A program made the position numbers and the translations under genes. DNA of 6,441 nt, from assembly GCA_938009055.1 (NCBI GenBank), contig CALLIO010000178.1, positions 1 to 6,441 on the forward strand, given 5' to 3'. The DNA comes from an uncultured Altererythrobacter sp. (GTDB taxonomy: Bacteria; Pseudomonadota; Alphaproteobacteria; Sphingomonadales; Sphingomonadaceae). The notes beneath the pieces are model-generated. The model did not search any database. It was given only the letters and a program-made list of their open reading frames with translations, and was not told the DNA's origin. Shown here one piece after another: positions 5,764 to 6,441 of this stretch; the stretch's first letter is position 1, and every line of letters starts with the position of its first letter.

Positions 5764-6363
5764 ATGGAATACATAGTGGTCCACATATTGTTAGGATTGG
5801 CGGCAAGTTTTCTTTGCGGCTCAATTCCCTTTGGATTGCTCCTGACTAAGGCTGCGGGGCATGGCGATGTTCGTGACATCGGATCAGGTAGCATCGGGGC
5901 GACCAATGTTCTGCGCACTGGGAACAAGGGATTGGCGGCGGCGACGGTACTGCTCGATGCCCTTAAGGGCGCATTTCCTGTGCTTCTCGGAGGCCACTTC
6001 TTTGATGCGGACATTGCTGGAATATACGCAGTCGCCGCCGTCGCGGGCCATTGCTTCACGCCTTGGCTCAAATTCAAGGGCGGCAAAGGGTTTGCGACCG
6101 CTGCCGGAGTGCTGGCCGCGCTTGCATGGCCAGTGGTGCTGATATGCGCTGCGATATGGGCTGCGGTGCTGTTTCTCAGCCGGATATCTTCAGTGTCATC
6201 GCTTGTGACTGTGGCGTCTGCACCCGGCATTGCATGGTTGATGGGGAGCGTGCATCTGGTCTGGCCACTGGTCGCAATCGCGGCCATAGTGTTCGTCCAA
6301 CACCGCGCCAATATTGGCCGGTTGATTGATGGCACAGAGCCCAAGGTCGGCTCTGACAAGTGA
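5764..6363 (+). CDS. plsY: Glycerol-3-phosphate acyltransferase PlsY
   Basis: PlsY is an inner-membrane enzyme that transfers an acyl group from acyl-phosphate (made by PlsX) to sn-glycerol-3-phosphate, giving lysophosphatidate, the first step of bacterial phospholipid synthesis. The product has 199 residues, the usual size, and is strongly hydrophobic, with several membrane segments (about 4-26, 55-77, 85-100, 110-138 and 143-178). The conserved cytoplasmic loops are present: GSIPFG (19-24), GSGSIGATNVLR (40-51), GHCFTPWLKFKGGKGFAT (95-112) and HRANIGRLIDGTEPKVG near the C-terminus. The family usually has Asn where this protein has Ser43 in the second loop. I chose the ATG at 5764 because GGAAGG lies 6 bases upstream and the protein then starts right at the first membrane helix. 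An upstream ATG at 5677 would add 29 basic residues and overlap the murI coding sequence. The stop overlaps the dprA start by four bases (GTGA). Confidence 0.96.
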   Translation: MEYIVVHILLGLAASFLCGSIPFGLLLTKAAGHGDVRDIGSGSIGATNVLRTGNKGLAAATVLLDALKGAFPVLLGGHFFDADIAGIYAVAAVAGHCFTPWLKFKGGKGFATAAGVLAALAWPVVLICAAIWAAVLFLSRISSVSSLVTVASAPGIAWLMGSVHLVWPLVAIAAIVFVQHRANIGRLIDGTEPKVGSDK

Positions 6364-6441
6364 GCGCAGCGGCTAGCTCTGGACACGAGGTCAGCCTCAC
6401 CCAAGCAGAAGCCTTTGCCCGTATCCGCCTGCTGCGCAGCC
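6360..6441 (+). CDS. dprA: DNA-processing protein DprA, N-terminal fragment (cut by window edge)
   Basis: Only 27 codons are visible, starting at GTG 6360 inside the GTGA overlap with the plsY stop. The translation (M)SAAASSGHEVSLTQ then AEAFARIRLLRS matches the start of alphaproteobacterial DprA, where RLLRS is normally followed by PNIGP. DprA (Smf) loads RecA onto incoming single-stranded DNA during natural transformation. The conserved plsY-dprA gene order in alphaproteobacteria supports the call. There is no strong ribosome binding site (AAGG lies about 13 bases upstream), which suggests translation is coupled to plsY. The Rossmann-like core lies outside the window, so the identification rests on the short N-terminus and context. 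Confidence 0.8.
   Translation, partial: MSAAASSGHEVSLTQAEAFARIRLLRS

Noticed and set aside
5577..6404. Long open frame (275 codons) on the minus strand opposite plsY
   Set aside because: Low-complexity Ala/Pro/Ser/Arg-rich translation without family motifs, fully antisense to plsY, whose conserved loops are clear.

Overview
The window looks like ordinary chromosomal DNA from an alphaproteobacterium, most likely of the order Sphingomonadales (Erythrobacter/Altererythrobacter-like). The main reasons are a C4-pathway 5-aminolevulinate synthase very close to the Rhodobacter type, the plsY-dprA order, and the style of the acyl-CoA dehydrogenase and nitroreductase sequences. The family-level placement is inference. 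I see no transposase, integrase, phage gene, tRNA, rRNA or CRISPR array.

Layout from left to right. The 3' part of an acyl-CoA dehydrogenase gene runs rightward off the left edge (1-711). It converges, with only 9 bases between stop codons, on a long leftward block. In its own reading direction (right to left) that block is glutamate racemase murI (about 5689-4892), 5-aminolevulinate synthase hemA (4795-3575), an endonuclease/exonuclease/phosphatase-fold protein (3531-2374), a TauD/TfdA-type Fe(II)/2-oxoglutarate dioxygenase (2353-1496) and a nitroreductase (1413-721). To the right of murI, plsY (5764-6363) diverges and is coupled by a GTGA overlap to the start of dprA, which runs off the right edge. 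Genes fill almost everything. The longest gaps are about 96 bases (murI-hemA), 82 bases (dioxygenase-nitroreductase) and 74 bases (murI-plsY).

Functionally this is mostly core metabolism: D-glutamate for peptidoglycan (MurI), heme precursor synthesis (HemA), the first acylation step of phospholipid synthesis (PlsY) and DNA uptake/recombination (DprA). Three less specific accessory enzymes (phosphoesterase-fold protein, dioxygenase, flavin reductase) follow hemA. The phosphoesterase and dioxygenase genes are 20 bases apart and probably co-transcribed. I cannot show that these genes form one pathway.

I did not find a new multi-gene system. The most interesting points are local. murI has no ATG, GTG or TTG that would include its essential N-terminal DTGVGG motif, so it seems to start at a rare codon, best guess ATT at 5689. 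A perfect 8-bp inverted repeat between hemA and the phosphoesterase gene would pair with the latter's ribosome binding site. A perfect 8-bp hairpin followed by TTTT overlaps the murI stop codon.
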